DNA of 64,000 nucleotides from Albidovulum sediminicola (GTDB lineage: Bacteria > Pseudomonadota > Alphaproteobacteria > Rhodobacterales > Rhodobacteraceae), in contig NZ_JAOWLA010000014.1 of assembly GCF_025751575.1 (NCBI RefSeq), positions 1 through 64,000 of the forward strand, given 5' to 3'. Both the position numbers and the translations under genes were made by a program. This document shows, piece by piece, positions 9,664 through 18,253 of this stretch. Position 1 is the stretch's first letter. Each line of letters begins with the position of its first letter. The notes beneath the pieces were generated by a model. It made no database searches and was not told the DNA's origin. It saw only the letters and a list, made by a program, of their open reading frames with translations.

Positions 9664-10032
9664 GTGGCACGTATTGCTGGCGTCAACATCCCGACGGGGA
9701 AACGCGTCCCCATCGCCCTTCAGTATATCCACGGCATCGGCAACGACGTCGCTCACAAGATTTGCGAGGCGGTCAAGATCGAGCCGACCCGCCGTGTGAA
9801 CGAGCTTTCCGACGCCGAAGTGCTCGCCATCCGCGAACACATCGACGCGAACTACACGGTTGAAGGCGACCTTCGCCGTGAAGTCCAGATGAACATCAAG
9901 CGCCTGATGGACCTCGGCTGCTACCGCGGCCTGCGTCACCGCAAGAACCTGCCGGTTCGCGGTCAGCGCACCCACACCAACGCCCGCACCCGCAAGGGCC
10001 CGGCGAAACCGATCGCCGGCAAGAAGAAGTAA
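9664..10032 (+). CDS. rpsM: 30S ribosomal protein S13
   Basis: A 122-residue protein starting at GTG (read as Met), [19 protein letters not shown], with the conserved C-terminal [20 protein letters not shown] and [11 protein letters not shown] tail that reaches the P site. AAGGAAG precedes the start. rpsK follows after 15 nt. Confidence 0.97.
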   Translation: MARIAGVNIPTGKRVPIALQYIHGIGNDVAHKICEAVKIEPTRRVNELSDAEVLAIREHIDANYTVEGDLRREVQMNIKRLMDLGCYRGLRHRKNLPVRGQRTHTNARTRKGPAKPIAGKKK

Positions 10033-10047
10033 GGGGAGGGTTCAGAT

Positions 10048-10437
10048 ATGGCTCGTGACAAGACCCGCATGAAGCGCAAGGAGCGCAAGAACATCGCCGC
10101 TGGCGTGGCGCATGTGAACTCCTCCTTCAACAACACCAAGATCCTGATCTCGGACGTCCAGGGCAACGCGATTGCCTGGTCCTCGGCCGGCACCATGGGC
10201 TTCAAGGGTTCGCGCAAGTCGACCCCCTACGCCGCCCAGATGGCCGCCGAAGACGCGGGCCGCAAGGCACAGGAACATGGCGTGAAGACGCTCGAAGTTG
10301 AAGTTCAGGGCCCCGGTTCGGGCCGTGAATCGGCGCTTCGCGCGCTGGCCGCCGTCGGCTTCAACATCACGTCGATCCGCGACGTCACTCCGATCGCGCA
10401 CAACGGCTGCCGTCCGCCGAAGCGTCGTCGCGTCTGA
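10048..10437 (+). CDS. rpsK: 30S ribosomal protein S11
   Basis: A 129-residue protein with S11 signatures: [38 protein letters not shown], and the C-terminal [18 protein letters not shown]. It forms part of the 30S platform that touches mRNA at the E site. GGGGAGGG precedes the start. Confidence 0.98.
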   Translation: MARDKTRMKRKERKNIAAGVAHVNSSFNNTKILISDVQGNAIAWSSAGTMGFKGSRKSTPYAAQMAAEDAGRKAQEHGVKTLEVEVQGPGSGRESALRALAAVGFNITSIRDVTPIAHNGCRPPKRRRV

Positions 10438-10453
10438 CGAATTTATCTGGCGG

Positions 10454-10499
10454 CCGGGGCCGGGCGATTCGCCCGGCCCCGGTCCGCTTTCGTGTTTTT
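10454..10499 (+). terminator. Very stable hairpin with T-rich tail between rpsK and rpoA
   Basis: CCGGGGCCGGGCG (10454-10466) and CGCCCGGCCCCGG (10470-10482) form a perfect 13-bp GC stem with an ATT loop. After an 8-nt break a GTTTTT run appears (10493-10499). The T-run is further away than in a classical terminator. It may act as a partial attenuator that lowers rpoA relative to the ribosomal genes. Confidence 0.5.
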
Positions 10500-10556
10500 C
10501 CTCGGGCGTTCCCGGATTACGGACATGGTCCTGGAACAGGTATGGAGGCAAACCTC

Positions 10557-11573
10557 ATGATCCATAAGAACTGGGACGAGTTGATCAAGCCGGCGCAGCT
10601 TGACGTACGGCCTGGCAACGACCCTCAGCGCCAGGCAACGCTTGTGGCCGAACCGCTTGAGCGCGGCTTTGGCCTCACTCTTGGCAACGCGCTGCGCCGC
10701 GTTCTGCTGTCGTCGCTGCAAGGTGCCGCGATCACCTCTGTCCAGATCGACAACGTCCTGCACGAGTTCTCCTCGATTTCTGGCGTTCGCGAGGACGTGA
10801 CGGATGTCGTGCTGAACCTCAAGGGCGTCAGCCTGAAGATGGAAGTCGAAGGGCCGAAGCGCCTGACGATCTCCGCCAAGGGGCCGGGCATCGTCACCGC
10901 TGGCGATATCTCCGAGTCCAATGGCATCGAGGTCCTGAACAAGGATCACGTGGTCTGCCACCTCGACGACGGCGCCGACCTGTTCATGGAACTGACCGTG
11001 GAAACGGGCAAGGGCTACGTCGCCGCCGACAAGAACCGGCCCGAGGATGCGCCCATCGGCCTGATCCCGATCGACGCGATCTATTCGCCGGTCAAGAAGG
11101 TCAGCTACGAAGTCCAGCCCACCCGTGAGGGCCAGGTGCTCGATTACGACAAGCTGACGATGAAGGTCGAGACCGACGGCTCGCTGACCCCTGAAGACGC
11201 CGTGGCCTATGCCGCGCGCATTCTCCAGGACCAGTTGGGCATCTTTGTGAACTTCGAAGAGCCGGAATCGGCCCAGAAGGGCGCCGAGGACGACGGGCTG
11301 GAATTCAACCCGCTGCTTCTCAAGAAGGTGGACGAGCTGGAGCTTTCGGTCCGTTCGGCCAACTGCCTCAAGAACGACAACATCGTCTACATCGGCGATC
11401 TGATCCAGAAGACCGAAGCCGAGATGCTGCGCACGCCGAACTTCGGCCGCAAGTCGCTCAACGAGATCAAGGAAGTGCTCTCGGGCATGGGCCTGCACCT
11501 CGGCATGGAAGTCGAGGACTGGCCGCCGGAGAACATCGAGGACCTCGCCAAGCGCTTCGAGGACCAGTTCTGA
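10557..11573 (+). CDS. rpoA: DNA-directed RNA polymerase subunit alpha
   Basis: A 338-residue protein. The N-terminal assembly domain has [20 protein letters not shown] (about residues 38-57), the signature for dimerisation and beta contact; the C-terminal domain (about 255-325) has [18 protein letters not shown] and [14 protein letters not shown], which bind UP-element DNA and activators. ATG 10557 is chosen because GGAGG (10544-10548) lies 8 nt upstream and the protein then begins [12 protein letters not shown] as in relatives; ATG 10542 would place that sequence inside the gene. Confidence 0.97.
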   Translation: MIHKNWDELIKPAQLDVRPGNDPQRQATLVAEPLERGFGLTLGNALRRVLLSSLQGAAITSVQIDNVLHEFSSISGVREDVTDVVLNLKGVSLKMEVEGPKRLTISAKGPGIVTAGDISESNGIEVLNKDHVVCHLDDGADLFMELTVETGKGYVAADKNRPEDAPIGLIPIDAIYSPVKKVSYEVQPTREGQVLDYDKLTMKVETDGSLTPEDAVAYAARILQDQLGIFVNFEEPESAQKGAEDDGLEFNPLLLKKVDELELSVRSANCLKNDNIVYIGDLIQKTEAEMLRTPNFGRKSLNEIKEVLSGMGLHLGMEVEDWPPENIEDLAKRFEDQF

Positions 11574-11585
11574 TTGACCTTTACG

Positions 11586-11608
11586 GGGGCCGTCGGGTAG
11601 ACGGCCCC
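11586..11608 (+). other. Hairpin between rpoA and rplQ
   Basis: GGGGCCGTC (11586-11594) pairs perfectly with GACGGCCCC (11600-11608) around GGGTA. No T-run follows, so it is more likely an mRNA stability or processing element than a terminator. The rpoA-rplQ gap is 139 nt. Confidence 0.45.
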
Positions 11609-11712
11609 TGCAAAATGCCCGCGAAGGCGGGGACTATCCGGGCAAAAGCCCCAAGGAGAGCGGAGCGAGGACCACGCCCGCCGGACAAAGCAAAACGCGA
11701 TAGGAGATTAAC

Positions 11713-12132
11713 ATGCGTCACGCTCGCGGCTACCGCCGACTGAACCGTACTCATGAGCACCGCAAGGCGCTCTGGGCCAACATGGCCGGTTCGCTCATCG
11801 AACACGAACAGATCAAGACCACCCTTCCGAAGGCGAAGGAACTGCGTCCGATCGTCGAGAAGCTGATCACGCTCGCCAAGCGCGGCGACCTGCACGCCCG
11901 CCGCCAGGCTGCGGCGCAGCTCAAGCAGGACGCGCATGTCGCGCGCCTCTTCGAGGTGCTCGGCCCGCGCTACAAGGAGCGCCAGGGCGGCTACATCCGC
12001 ATCATGAAGGCGGGCTTCCGCTATGGCGACATGGCGCCGATGGCGATCATCGAATTCGTCGACCGCGACACCTCCGCCAAGGGTGCGGGCGACCGGGCCC
12101 GCGTCGAGGCCGAAGAGGCCGCCGAGGGCTGA
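11713..12132 (+). CDS. rplQ: 50S ribosomal protein L17
   Basis: A 139-residue protein. It starts [20 protein letters not shown] with the L17 signature [20 protein letters not shown] and ends the conserved core at MAIIEFVDR, followed by an acidic Ala/Glu-rich tail common in alphaproteobacteria. AGGAG lies before the start. It ends the ribosomal cluster. Confidence 0.97.
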   Translation: MRHARGYRRLNRTHEHRKALWANMAGSLIEHEQIKTTLPKAKELRPIVEKLITLAKRGDLHARRQAAAQLKQDAHVARLFEVLGPRYKERQGGYIRIMKAGFRYGDMAPMAIIEFVDRDTSAKGAGDRARVEAEEAAEG

Positions 12133-12186
12133 TCCCAAGGGGATAGCGCGGCCGGGTCAAGGTCCGGCCGCATGCCATAAGAAAAA

Positions 12187-12221
12187 CAAACCCCCGCAGA
12201 GAGAGCGCTGCGGGGGTTTTC
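12187..12221 (+). terminator. Intrinsic terminator after rplQ
   Basis: CCCCCGCAG (12191-12199) pairs with CTGCGGGGG (12208-12216), followed by TTTTCTC and preceded by an A-rich stretch, so it could work in both directions. It closes the alpha operon. Confidence 0.85.
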
Positions 12222-12497
12222 TCATGGCAGTTGCGGTGTCGAAAACTGCGGGGCTTCCACCTGGAGTCTGCCCCACCCAATCTGCCCGCATTCAGGCTAC
12301 AGAACCGGTTCCAACCTGCAAGTCTTTGACCGATTTGCGGTCCGCGTTCGCGACAATCGCCAGGAAACACAATCACTGATTACAGCTACACCATGTCACG
12401 AACGCGGTTACCGAGGGCCTGAGGTGCCGCCCATCGAGGAAAGCACCAGTTTTTCGACCACACTTTCAACCTCATGGATATATTCCAGAAAATACAG

Positions 12498-12544
12498 TTG
12501 ACCGCCCAAAAGGCAACTTGTCTAAAAGGACATATCCTAAGTTG
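12498..12544 (+). promoter_or_regulatory. Candidate luxR promoter with overlapping dyads
   Basis: The gap 12222-12558 holds no gene and is visibly AT-richer near its end. TTGACC (12498-12503) and TCTAAA (12521-12526) are 17 nt apart. CAACTT (12514-12519) and AAGTTG (12539-12544) are inverted half-sites, and AGGA/TCCT (12527-12530, 12535-12538) form a second small dyad over the likely start point. None matches the classic lux box well, so autoregulation is only a possibility. Confidence 0.4.
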
Positions 12545-12558
12545 AAAACAGTAAAATC

Positions 12559-13170
12559 ATGTCGTTGCGTACAGGTATAGAACTCCACCTGCATCGCCTG
12601 TCACTCATGTCGCCGGGCGGATTTTTCTTTGCATTGCATATTCGTTTCGCGCTGCCGCTCCTGCACCACCAGACCTATCCGGCGGAATGGATCGATCGCT
12701 ACACCGAGGAGGCCTTCGCCCTGCGTGACCCGATCATTGCTTGGGGCTTCAGCACCACGGGCACGGCCCGCTGGAGTGAGATCACCATCCCTGATCCCTT
12801 CGACATCCTTGGCCAAGCGCGCGACTACGGGATGATCTACGGTTTCGCGGTCGCCTGCGGTCCGATCAAGTCCCGGACGATCGCCTCGGCCAGCCGCTCG
12901 GACCGCGAATACACGGACGCCGAGATTGCGGACTTCGCCGCGATCATCAACAACCTGCATGACATGACCGAGCCGCCGACAAGCCTCTCGAAGGCCCAGG
13001 CCGAGGCGCTGCGCCTGATCGCCGATGGCGATCGCTACGCTGCGGCGGCGGCAAAGCTGAAGATCTCCGAAAGCGCGCTGAAGGCGCGGCTGAACTCGGC
13101 GCGCCAGACCCTGCTCGCCCGCACGACGGCCGAGGCGGTGCAGCGCGCGCGCGATTATCGATTGATATAG
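12559..13170 (+). CDS. LuxR-family quorum-sensing transcription factor
   Basis: A 203-residue protein. The N-terminal autoinducer-binding domain keeps the conserved set: TYPAEWIDRY (W and Y contacting the acyl-HSL), RDPI (the Asp-Pro pair), ARWSE and YGMIYGF. The C-terminal GerE-like helix-turn-helix (about residues 138-200) runs from LSKAQAEALRLIADGD to RARDYRLI but is divergent in the recognition helix (ISESALKARLNSAR). At 203 residues it is some 30-40 shorter than LuxR/TraR, mostly at the N-terminus. The ATG at 12559 lacks a clear ribosome site; ATG 12607 is an alternative. The luxI gene is 62 nt downstream. Confidence 0.85.
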   Translation: MSLRTGIELHLHRLSLMSPGGFFFALHIRFALPLLHHQTYPAEWIDRYTEEAFALRDPIIAWGFSTTGTARWSEITIPDPFDILGQARDYGMIYGFAVACGPIKSRTIASASRSDREYTDAEIADFAAIINNLHDMTEPPTSLSKAQAEALRLIADGDRYAAAAAKLKISESALKARLNSARQTLLARTTAEAVQRARDYRLI

Positions 13171-13232
13171 GCAGGAAGGCGTAACCACCGAAACCGGGAA
13201 CAAGACACAACGAACGCAGGCCACGGTAGGGC

Positions 13233-13820
13233 ATGGAAAGCACGACACTCTCTTTCGCTAATTTGCACAATCATGGCGAGCTTTTCGCCAATTTCATGCG
13301 CGCGCGTCGACAGTCCTTCATCGTGCACAACAAGTGGAATCTGCCCGAAGCCATGGGGATGGAGTACGATCAGTACGACACCCCTGCCAGCCGCTGGCTC
13401 GTCGTGCATGACTATGGTGAGGTCCTGGGCGGCCTCAGGATGACACCGACCACCGCGCGCTGCGGTGTCTACAGCTACATGATCCGCGATGCGCAGCGCG
13501 GTCTGCTCGACGCGATCCCGAGCGATCTGCTTTACGAGGAAGCCCCGGTAGACCCGCAGATCTGGGAGGTGACGCGCGGTTTCGTCCAGCAATCGGTCCC
13601 CGCCGCGATCCGTCGCGGGGTGCATGCGCGCATGGTCCTGGAAATGTCGCGCGCCGCGCGGGAACTGGGCATCTCTCAGATGCTGGCGCTGCTGCCGACG
13701 AACTGGAGCCGCTGGGCTGCACGGTGTGGCCTGGAAATGTCACCTGCGGGGCGGGTCATGGATATCGACGGCGTGCAGTATCAGGCGGTTAGCATCCGCT
13801 TCGTTCCCCACATGCACTAA
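13233..13820 (+). CDS. Acyl-homoserine-lactone synthase (LuxI family)
   Basis: A 195-residue enzyme making an N-acyl-homoserine lactone from S-adenosylmethionine and an acyl-carrier protein. Invariant LuxI residues are visible: Arg25/26, Phe29, Trp35, Asp46 and Asp49 (in EYDQYD), Arg69 (in GGLRMTPT), Glu112 and Arg115 (in WEVTRGF). The acyl chain length cannot be read from sequence. It pairs with the luxR gene upstream, and rarA follows 58 nt later. A luxRI pair beside the ribosomal cluster and rarA-crcB is, to my knowledge, a recurring roseobacter arrangement. Confidence 0.92.
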   Translation: MESTTLSFANLHNHGELFANFMRARRQSFIVHNKWNLPEAMGMEYDQYDTPASRWLVVHDYGEVLGGLRMTPTTARCGVYSYMIRDAQRGLLDAIPSDLLYEEAPVDPQIWEVTRGFVQQSVPAAIRRGVHARMVLEMSRAARELGISQMLALLPTNWSRWAARCGLEMSPAGRVMDIDGVQYQAVSIRFVPHMH

Positions 13821-13878
13821 GCCCCGCTTGGCCACGAGCGGCCTTTCGCTCGGTCGCGGGGGAACGTATTCTGCGCGC

Positions 13879-15189
13879 ATGGCCGATCTTTTCGACACAC
13901 CGCCGACGACGAACGCCAATCCGGGGGCACGGCCCTTGGCCGACCGTCTGCGCCCGCGCACGCTTGGCGAGGTGATCGGCCAGGAAAAGATCCTGGGGCC
14001 GGATGGTCCGCTCGGCGCGATGCTGGCGGCCGACAGCCTGTCGTCGCTGATCCTCTGGGGACCGCCGGGGGTGGGCAAGACGACGATCGCCCGGCTTCTG
14101 GCGGATGCGACCGAGCTGAGCTTCGTTCAGATCAGCGCGATCTTTTCCGGCGTGCCTGAACTTCGCAAGGTATTCGAGGCGGCGAAGCTGCGCCACGCGC
14201 AGGGTCGTGGCACGCTCTTGTTCGTGGACGAGATCCACCGCTTCAACAAGGCGCAGCAGGACAGCTTCCTGCCGCATATGGAAGACGGGACCATCCTGCT
14301 GGTCGGGGCGACGACGGAGAACCCTTCCTTCGAGCTGAACGCGGCGCTCCTTAGCCGGGCGCAGGTCATCGTGCTGGAACGGCTGACGCTGGCCGACCTT
14401 GAACGCCTGGTGCAGCGGGCGGAGCAGGAACTGGGCCGCCCGCTGCCCCTGAAGGCGCCCGCACGCGAGGCGCTGCTGGAGATGGCGGACGGGGATGGGC
14501 GGGCGCTTCTGAACCTCGTGGAACAGGTCGCGGCCTGGAAGGTGGACCAACCCCTGACGGCGGAGGCGCTGGCCAAGCGCCTGATGCGCCGCGCGGCCCG
14601 CTACGACAAGTCGGGCGACGAACATTACAACCTGATTTCCGCGCTTCACAAATCCGTGCGCGGGTCCGATCCCGACGCAGCGCTTTACTGGTACGCCCGG
14701 ATGCTCGAAGGGGGGGAGGACCCCCGTTTTCTCGCGCGGCGCATCACCCGCATGGCGGTTGAGGATATCGGCTTGGCCGATCCGCAGGCGCAGACCGTCT
14801 GCCTGCACGCCTGGGAAACCTATGAACGCTTGGGCAGCCCAGAGGGCGAGTTGGCCCTGGCGCAGGCGGTGACCTACCTCGCGCTCGCGCCGAAGTCGAA
14901 CGCGGGCTATGTCGCCTACAAGGCCGCGCGCGACGCCGCCCGGCGCACCGGTTCGGAGCCGCCGCCGAAGCATATCCTGAACGCGCCCACGCGGCTGATG
15001 CAGGAACAGGGCTTTGGCGCGGGCTACGCCTATGACCATGACGCAGAGGACGGGTTTTCGGGGCAGAACTACTTCCCTGAAACCATGCGGCGCCCGGTCT
15101 TCTACCAACCGGTCGAGCGTGGCTACGAACGCGAGCTGAAGAAGCGGCTCGACTGGTTCGCCAAGCTCAGGGACAAGCGGAATGCCTAG
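13879..15189 (+). CDS. rarA: Replication-associated recombination ATPase RarA
   Basis: A 436-residue AAA+ ATPase of the RarA/MgsA/WRNIP1 family, acting at stalled replication forks. An N-terminal RPRTLGEVIGQEKILG, Walker A GPPGVGKTT (about residues 58-66), Walker B LLFVDEIHRFNKAQQD, sensor 1 GATTENPSFELN, and the C-terminal tetramerisation region with HKSVRGSDPDAALYW are all present. ATG 13879 is used; upstream in-frame sequence overlaps luxI. crcB follows. Confidence 0.95.
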   Translation: MADLFDTPPTTNANPGARPLADRLRPRTLGEVIGQEKILGPDGPLGAMLAADSLSSLILWGPPGVGKTTIARLLADATELSFVQISAIFSGVPELRKVFEAAKLRHAQGRGTLLFVDEIHRFNKAQQDSFLPHMEDGTILLVGATTENPSFELNAALLSRAQVIVLERLTLADLERLVQRAEQELGRPLPLKAPAREALLEMADGDGRALLNLVEQVAAWKVDQPLTAEALAKRLMRRAARYDKSGDEHYNLISALHKSVRGSDPDAALYWYARMLEGGEDPRFLARRITRMAVEDIGLADPQAQTVCLHAWETYERLGSPEGELALAQAVTYLALAPKSNAGYVAYKAARDAARRTGSEPPPKHILNAPTRLMQEQGFGAGYAYDHDAEDGFSGQNYFPETMRRPVFYQPVERGYERELKKRLDWFAKLRDKRNA

Positions 15190-15236
15190 CGGTCTTGCCG
15201 GTTGACATTGCCGCCGCCCCGCCACAGGAAGACGGC

Positions 15237-15614
15237 ATGATCCAGACCCTGCTCCAGGTCGCCCTTGGCGGCGCAATCGGTGCTTCGGCCCGCTATATGA
15301 CGAATGTCGCCGCGATGCGGCTGATCGGCCCCGGTTTCCCCTGGGGGACCGTGGCGGTGAACGTGGCGGGGTCCTTCCTGATGGGGGTGATGGTTGTCGT
15401 GCTTGCCCACCGGGACGGGATGCGGCTGGCGCCCTTCCTCATGACCGGGGTTCTGGGCGGGTTCACGACGTTCTCGGCCTTCTCTCTCGACGCGCTGACG
15501 ATCTGGGAGCGCGGCCAGACCACGATCGCGACGGCCTATGTGGCAGGCTCCGTCGTCTTGTCGCTTGCGGCGATCGTCGCGGGCATGTCCTTTACACGTT
15601 GGGCCTTTGCATGA
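15237..15614 (+). CDS. crcB: Fluoride channel CrcB/Fluc
   Basis: A 125-residue inner-membrane protein with four predicted helices. Family motifs are GGAIGASARY near the N-terminus, GTVAVNVAGSFLMG (the pore Asn), and GVLGGFTTFSAFSLD (the phenylalanine-box and TTFS region). It works as a dual-topology dimer exporting fluoride. ATG 15237 follows AGGAAG; a TTG at 15195 would add a non-conserved leader. Its stop overlaps the next start (ATGA). Confidence 0.95.
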   Translation: MIQTLLQVALGGAIGASARYMTNVAAMRLIGPGFPWGTVAVNVAGSFLMGVMVVVLAHRDGMRLAPFLMTGVLGGFTTFSAFSLDALTIWERGQTTIATAYVAGSVVLSLAAIVAGMSFTRWAFA

Positions 15615-16657
15615 GCGTCCAGAACCTGACCGTTACCGAGGAAGAGGGCGAAAGCCGGCTGGACCGCTGGCTCAAACGCCGTTTCCCGCATGTCACCCAA
15701 GGCGCGATCGAAAAGATGTGCCGCACCGGCCAGCTTCGGGTCGATGGCGGGCGCGTCAAGGCCTCGACCCGCGTGGGCCCTGGGGCGGAGGTGCGCGTGC
15801 CGCCTTTGCCCGACGCCGCCCCTGCGGTCGAGCGGGTGCAGACCCCTGGCCTGCCGGAGGCCGACGTTCGGATGATCCAGTCGGCGGTCCTGTGGAAGGA
15901 TGAACATATCATCGCGTTGAACAAGCCGCCGGGTCTGCCTTCGCAAGGGGGATCGGGGCAGGGGCATCGCCACGTCGATGGGCTGACCGAGGCGTTGAAG
16001 TTCGGCTACAAGGACCGCCCCAAGCTGGTCCACCGGCTGGACAAGGACACCTCGGGCGTTCTGCTTCTGGCCCGCACCGACCGCATCGCCCGCGCGCTGT
16101 CCGAGGCGTTCCGGGCGCGCACGACCCGCAAGATCTACTGGGCCGCCGTCGCCGGTGTGCCGAGCCCGCGCATGGGCACCATCCGCTTCGGCCTTGTGAA
16201 GGCCCCCGGTCACGGCCGTGGCGGAGAGGGCGAAAAGATGATCGCGGTCCACCCCTCGAAGATCGATGAGACCGAGGGCGCCAAGCGCGCCACTACCGAC
16301 TACGCGGTGATCGATGCGCTGGGGTCGCGCGCGGCCTGGGTTGGCCTCGTTCCCGTGACCGGGCGCACGCACCAGTTGCGCGCCCATATGGCCGAGATCG
16401 GCCATCCCATCGTCGGGGACGGCAAGTATGGCGGATCGGGGCAGGAAAACCTGGGCGACGGTTGGGGCGCGCAGCTTGGCGGAGAGATCAGCCGCAAGCT
16501 GCACCTGCACGCCCGCTCAATCAGCTTCGACCATCCGATCACCGGCAAGCGCGTCACCCTGACCGCACCCCTGCCGGACCACATGAAACGCACGTGGAAA
16601 ACGGTGGGCTGGGCCGAGGCCGACGCCCCCGCCGACCCGTTCGAGGACGAGACATGA
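15611..16657 (+). CDS. rluC: RluA-family 23S rRNA pseudouridine synthase
   Basis: A 348-residue protein. An N-terminal S4 RNA-binding domain (about residues 10-75, ESRLDRWLKRRFPHV...) is followed by the catalytic domain whose motif VHRLDKDTSG carries the nucleophilic Asp. Later GRTHQLRAHM and HPIVGDGKYGG are conserved. The domain layout matches RluC/RluD; RluC (positions 955/2504/2580 in E. coli) is the best guess but RluD is not excluded. It overlaps crcB and the following HAD gene by 4 nt on each side. Confidence 0.88.
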   Translation: MSVQNLTVTEEEGESRLDRWLKRRFPHVTQGAIEKMCRTGQLRVDGGRVKASTRVGPGAEVRVPPLPDAAPAVERVQTPGLPEADVRMIQSAVLWKDEHIIALNKPPGLPSQGGSGQGHRHVDGLTEALKFGYKDRPKLVHRLDKDTSGVLLLARTDRIARALSEAFRARTTRKIYWAAVAGVPSPRMGTIRFGLVKAPGHGRGGEGEKMIAVHPSKIDETEGAKRATTDYAVIDALGSRAAWVGLVPVTGRTHQLRAHMAEIGHPIVGDGKYGGSGQENLGDGWGAQLGGEISRKLHLHARSISFDHPITGKRVTLTAPLPDHMKRTWKTVGWAEADAPADPFEDET

Positions 16658-17325
16658 GCACCCCGAGGCTGGTGGTCTTCGATGTCGACGGGACTCTCGT
16701 CGACAGCCAGGATCATATCGTCGCCGCGATGTCAGAGGCCTTTGCCGCCGTGGATCACGCCCTGCCGCCGCGGCACGAGGTGCTGTCCATCGTCGGACTT
16801 TCGCTGGACCAGGCGATTGCCAGGCTCCTGCCGCAGGCGGGCGAACCCACCCGGCGCACGGCGGTGGAGGCTTACAAGTCCGCCTTCGGCCAGTTGCGCG
16901 CGGGGCGGCTGTCGCCGCTGTTTCCCGGCGCGCGGGCGGCGCTCGACGCGCTTGACGCGCGCGAGGGGGTGATGCTCGGCATCGCGACGGGCAAGTCCCG
17001 GCGGGGCCTCACCCATATCCTCGACGCCCATGGGTTGGCGGGGCGGTTTCTGACCCGCCAGGTCGCGGACGACCACCCCTCCAAGCCGCACCCGTCGATG
17101 CTGCTGGCGGCGGTTGCCGAAACCGGGGTGGGTTCGGCCGACGCGGTGATGCTGGGCGACACGACCTATGACATCGAGATGGCGCGCGCGGCGGGCATGC
17201 CGGCGATCGGGGTGGCCTGGGGCTACCATAGTCCCGAGGCGCTTTCCGAGGCGGGCGCAGCCTGCGTCCTGGGCTCTTTCGACGACCTCGACGGTGTGCT
17301 TGACGAACTATGGAGGGGGATGTGA
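16654..17325 (+). CDS. HAD-superfamily hydrolase (phosphoglycolate phosphatase-like)
   Basis: A 223-residue cytosolic phosphatase. Motif I is VVFDVDGTLVDS (nucleophile Asp), motif II is GIATGKSR, motif III the Lys in DHPSKPHPSM, and motif IV GDTTYDIEMARAAG. A helical cap between motifs I and II places it in HAD subfamily IA, near Gph; the real substrate is unknown. It is coupled by ATGA overlap to the pseudouridine synthase gene, which suggests shared expression. Confidence 0.88.
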   Translation: MSTPRLVVFDVDGTLVDSQDHIVAAMSEAFAAVDHALPPRHEVLSIVGLSLDQAIARLLPQAGEPTRRTAVEAYKSAFGQLRAGRLSPLFPGARAALDALDAREGVMLGIATGKSRRGLTHILDAHGLAGRFLTRQVADDHPSKPHPSMLLAAVAETGVGSADAVMLGDTTYDIEMARAAGMPAIGVAWGYHSPEALSEAGAACVLGSFDDLDGVLDELWRGM

Positions 17326-18038
17326 GCGGCTGGACGGCAAAACGGTTCTGGACCGAGGCAAGCGCACGGCCCTGCGAGGGCGGCTGGGGGGTCTGGCTCG
17401 ATGAGCGGCAGGTCAGGACACCGGCCAAGGCGCCGCTGGTGGTTCCGACGCAGCCCCTCGCACTGGCCATCGCGCAGGAGTGGCAGGCCCAGGAGAGTGC
17501 CGTCGACCCCATGTCGATGCCACTCACGCGCGCGGCAAATGCCGCGGTCGACAAGGTCTCGGCCCAGTTCGAAGAGGTTGCCGAATTGATCGCGGCCTAC
17601 GGGGCCTCCGACTTGTTGTGTTACCGCGCGGAAGGCCCCGAGGGGCTTGTCGCGCGCCAGTCGGCGGGCTGGGATCCGCTTCTGGACTGGGCGCGGTCGG
17701 AACTGGGCGCGCCGCTTTCCACCGGGCCCGGCGTCGTGCCGTTGGAACAACCCGGGCAAAGCATCGGCGCGCTCGCGCGGGAGGTTCGCAGGCTGTCGCC
17801 ATTCGAGTTGACAGCCCTGCACGAGTTCGTCGGCATTTCCGGCTCGCTCGTTCTTGGACTCGCGATTCACCACGGCCGGTTGACGGCCGAGGAGGCCCTG
17901 ACCCTGAGTCGAATCGATGAATGCTGGCAGGCGGAGCTTTGGGGCGAGGACGAAGAGGCCGCAGCGGTCGCCACCAAGAAGGCCGCGGATTTCATGTCTG
18001 CGCATAACTTCCTTAAACTGATTGCCGTGGATACGTGA
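17322..18038 (+). CDS. ATP12-family chaperone (F1-ATPase assembly)
   Basis: A 238-residue protein. It contains the ATP12 features KRFWTEASARPCEGGWGV near the start, LDERQVRTPAKAPLVVPT, AQEWQAQESAVDPMSMPLTRAANAAVD and the later CYRAEGPEGLVARQ-W-DPLLDW. Mitochondrial ATP12 binds the alpha subunit of F1; the alphaproteobacterial members are assumed to do the same. The GTG at 17322 overlaps the HAD stop and follows GGAGGGGG; ATG 17310 is possible. It closes the crcB-led run. Confidence 0.9.
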   Translation: MSGWTAKRFWTEASARPCEGGWGVWLDERQVRTPAKAPLVVPTQPLALAIAQEWQAQESAVDPMSMPLTRAANAAVDKVSAQFEEVAELIAAYGASDLLCYRAEGPEGLVARQSAGWDPLLDWARSELGAPLSTGPGVVPLEQPGQSIGALAREVRRLSPFELTALHEFVGISGSLVLGLAIHHGRLTAEEALTLSRIDECWQAELWGEDEEAAAVATKKAADFMSAHNFLKLIAVDT

Positions 18039-18142
18039 CAGAAATTTCCCACGGCCCTGCGTGAATGCGAGATGACGGCCGAAAAGGCGATTAAAGCTTG
18101 ACGTGAGGTCGCTCCATCGTGTTCCCAGCTTGACGCGGGTAG

Positions 18143-18154
18143 GCGAATATTCGC
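18143..18154. promoter_or_regulatory. 12-bp perfect palindrome upstream of aapJ
   Basis: GCGAATATTCGC is its own reverse complement. It lies 100 nt upstream of the aapJ start in a 215-nt gap that has no gene. TTGACG (18130-18135) lies just upstream, with no good -10 at normal spacing. It is a candidate operator; the binding protein is unknown. Confidence 0.35.
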
Positions 18155-18159
18155 AAACT

Positions 18160-18184
18160 TGCGCTCAATGGGACTTGAACCCAT
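18160..18184 (-). other. tRNA T-arm-like sequence without a tRNA
   Basis: On the minus strand, ATGGG-TTCAAGT-CCCAT (18184 down to 18168) has the exact 5-bp stem and 7-nt loop of a tRNA T-arm, followed by TGAGCGC and A as if an acceptor 3' strand and discriminator. No matching 5' half (GCGCTCA), D-arm or anticodon arm is found upstream on that strand, and no CCA. It may be a remnant or chance. Confidence 0.3.
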
Positions 18185-18253
18185 CAAGATCACCCGGCCG
18201 CAAGGCTAGAACAGAACCGCCCGGAGAGGGTGGAAATTCAGGAAGAGGTAAGA

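Noticed and set aside
13624-13878. Upstream extension of the rarA frame over luxI
   Set aside because: The in-frame sequence lies wholly within luxI, which has all LuxI residues. RarA similarity begins at ATG 13879.
18230-18253. GTG at 18230 as the aapJ start
   Set aside because: It would put eight charged residues before the signal peptide; ATG 18254 has GGAAGAGG upstream and yields a normal leader.
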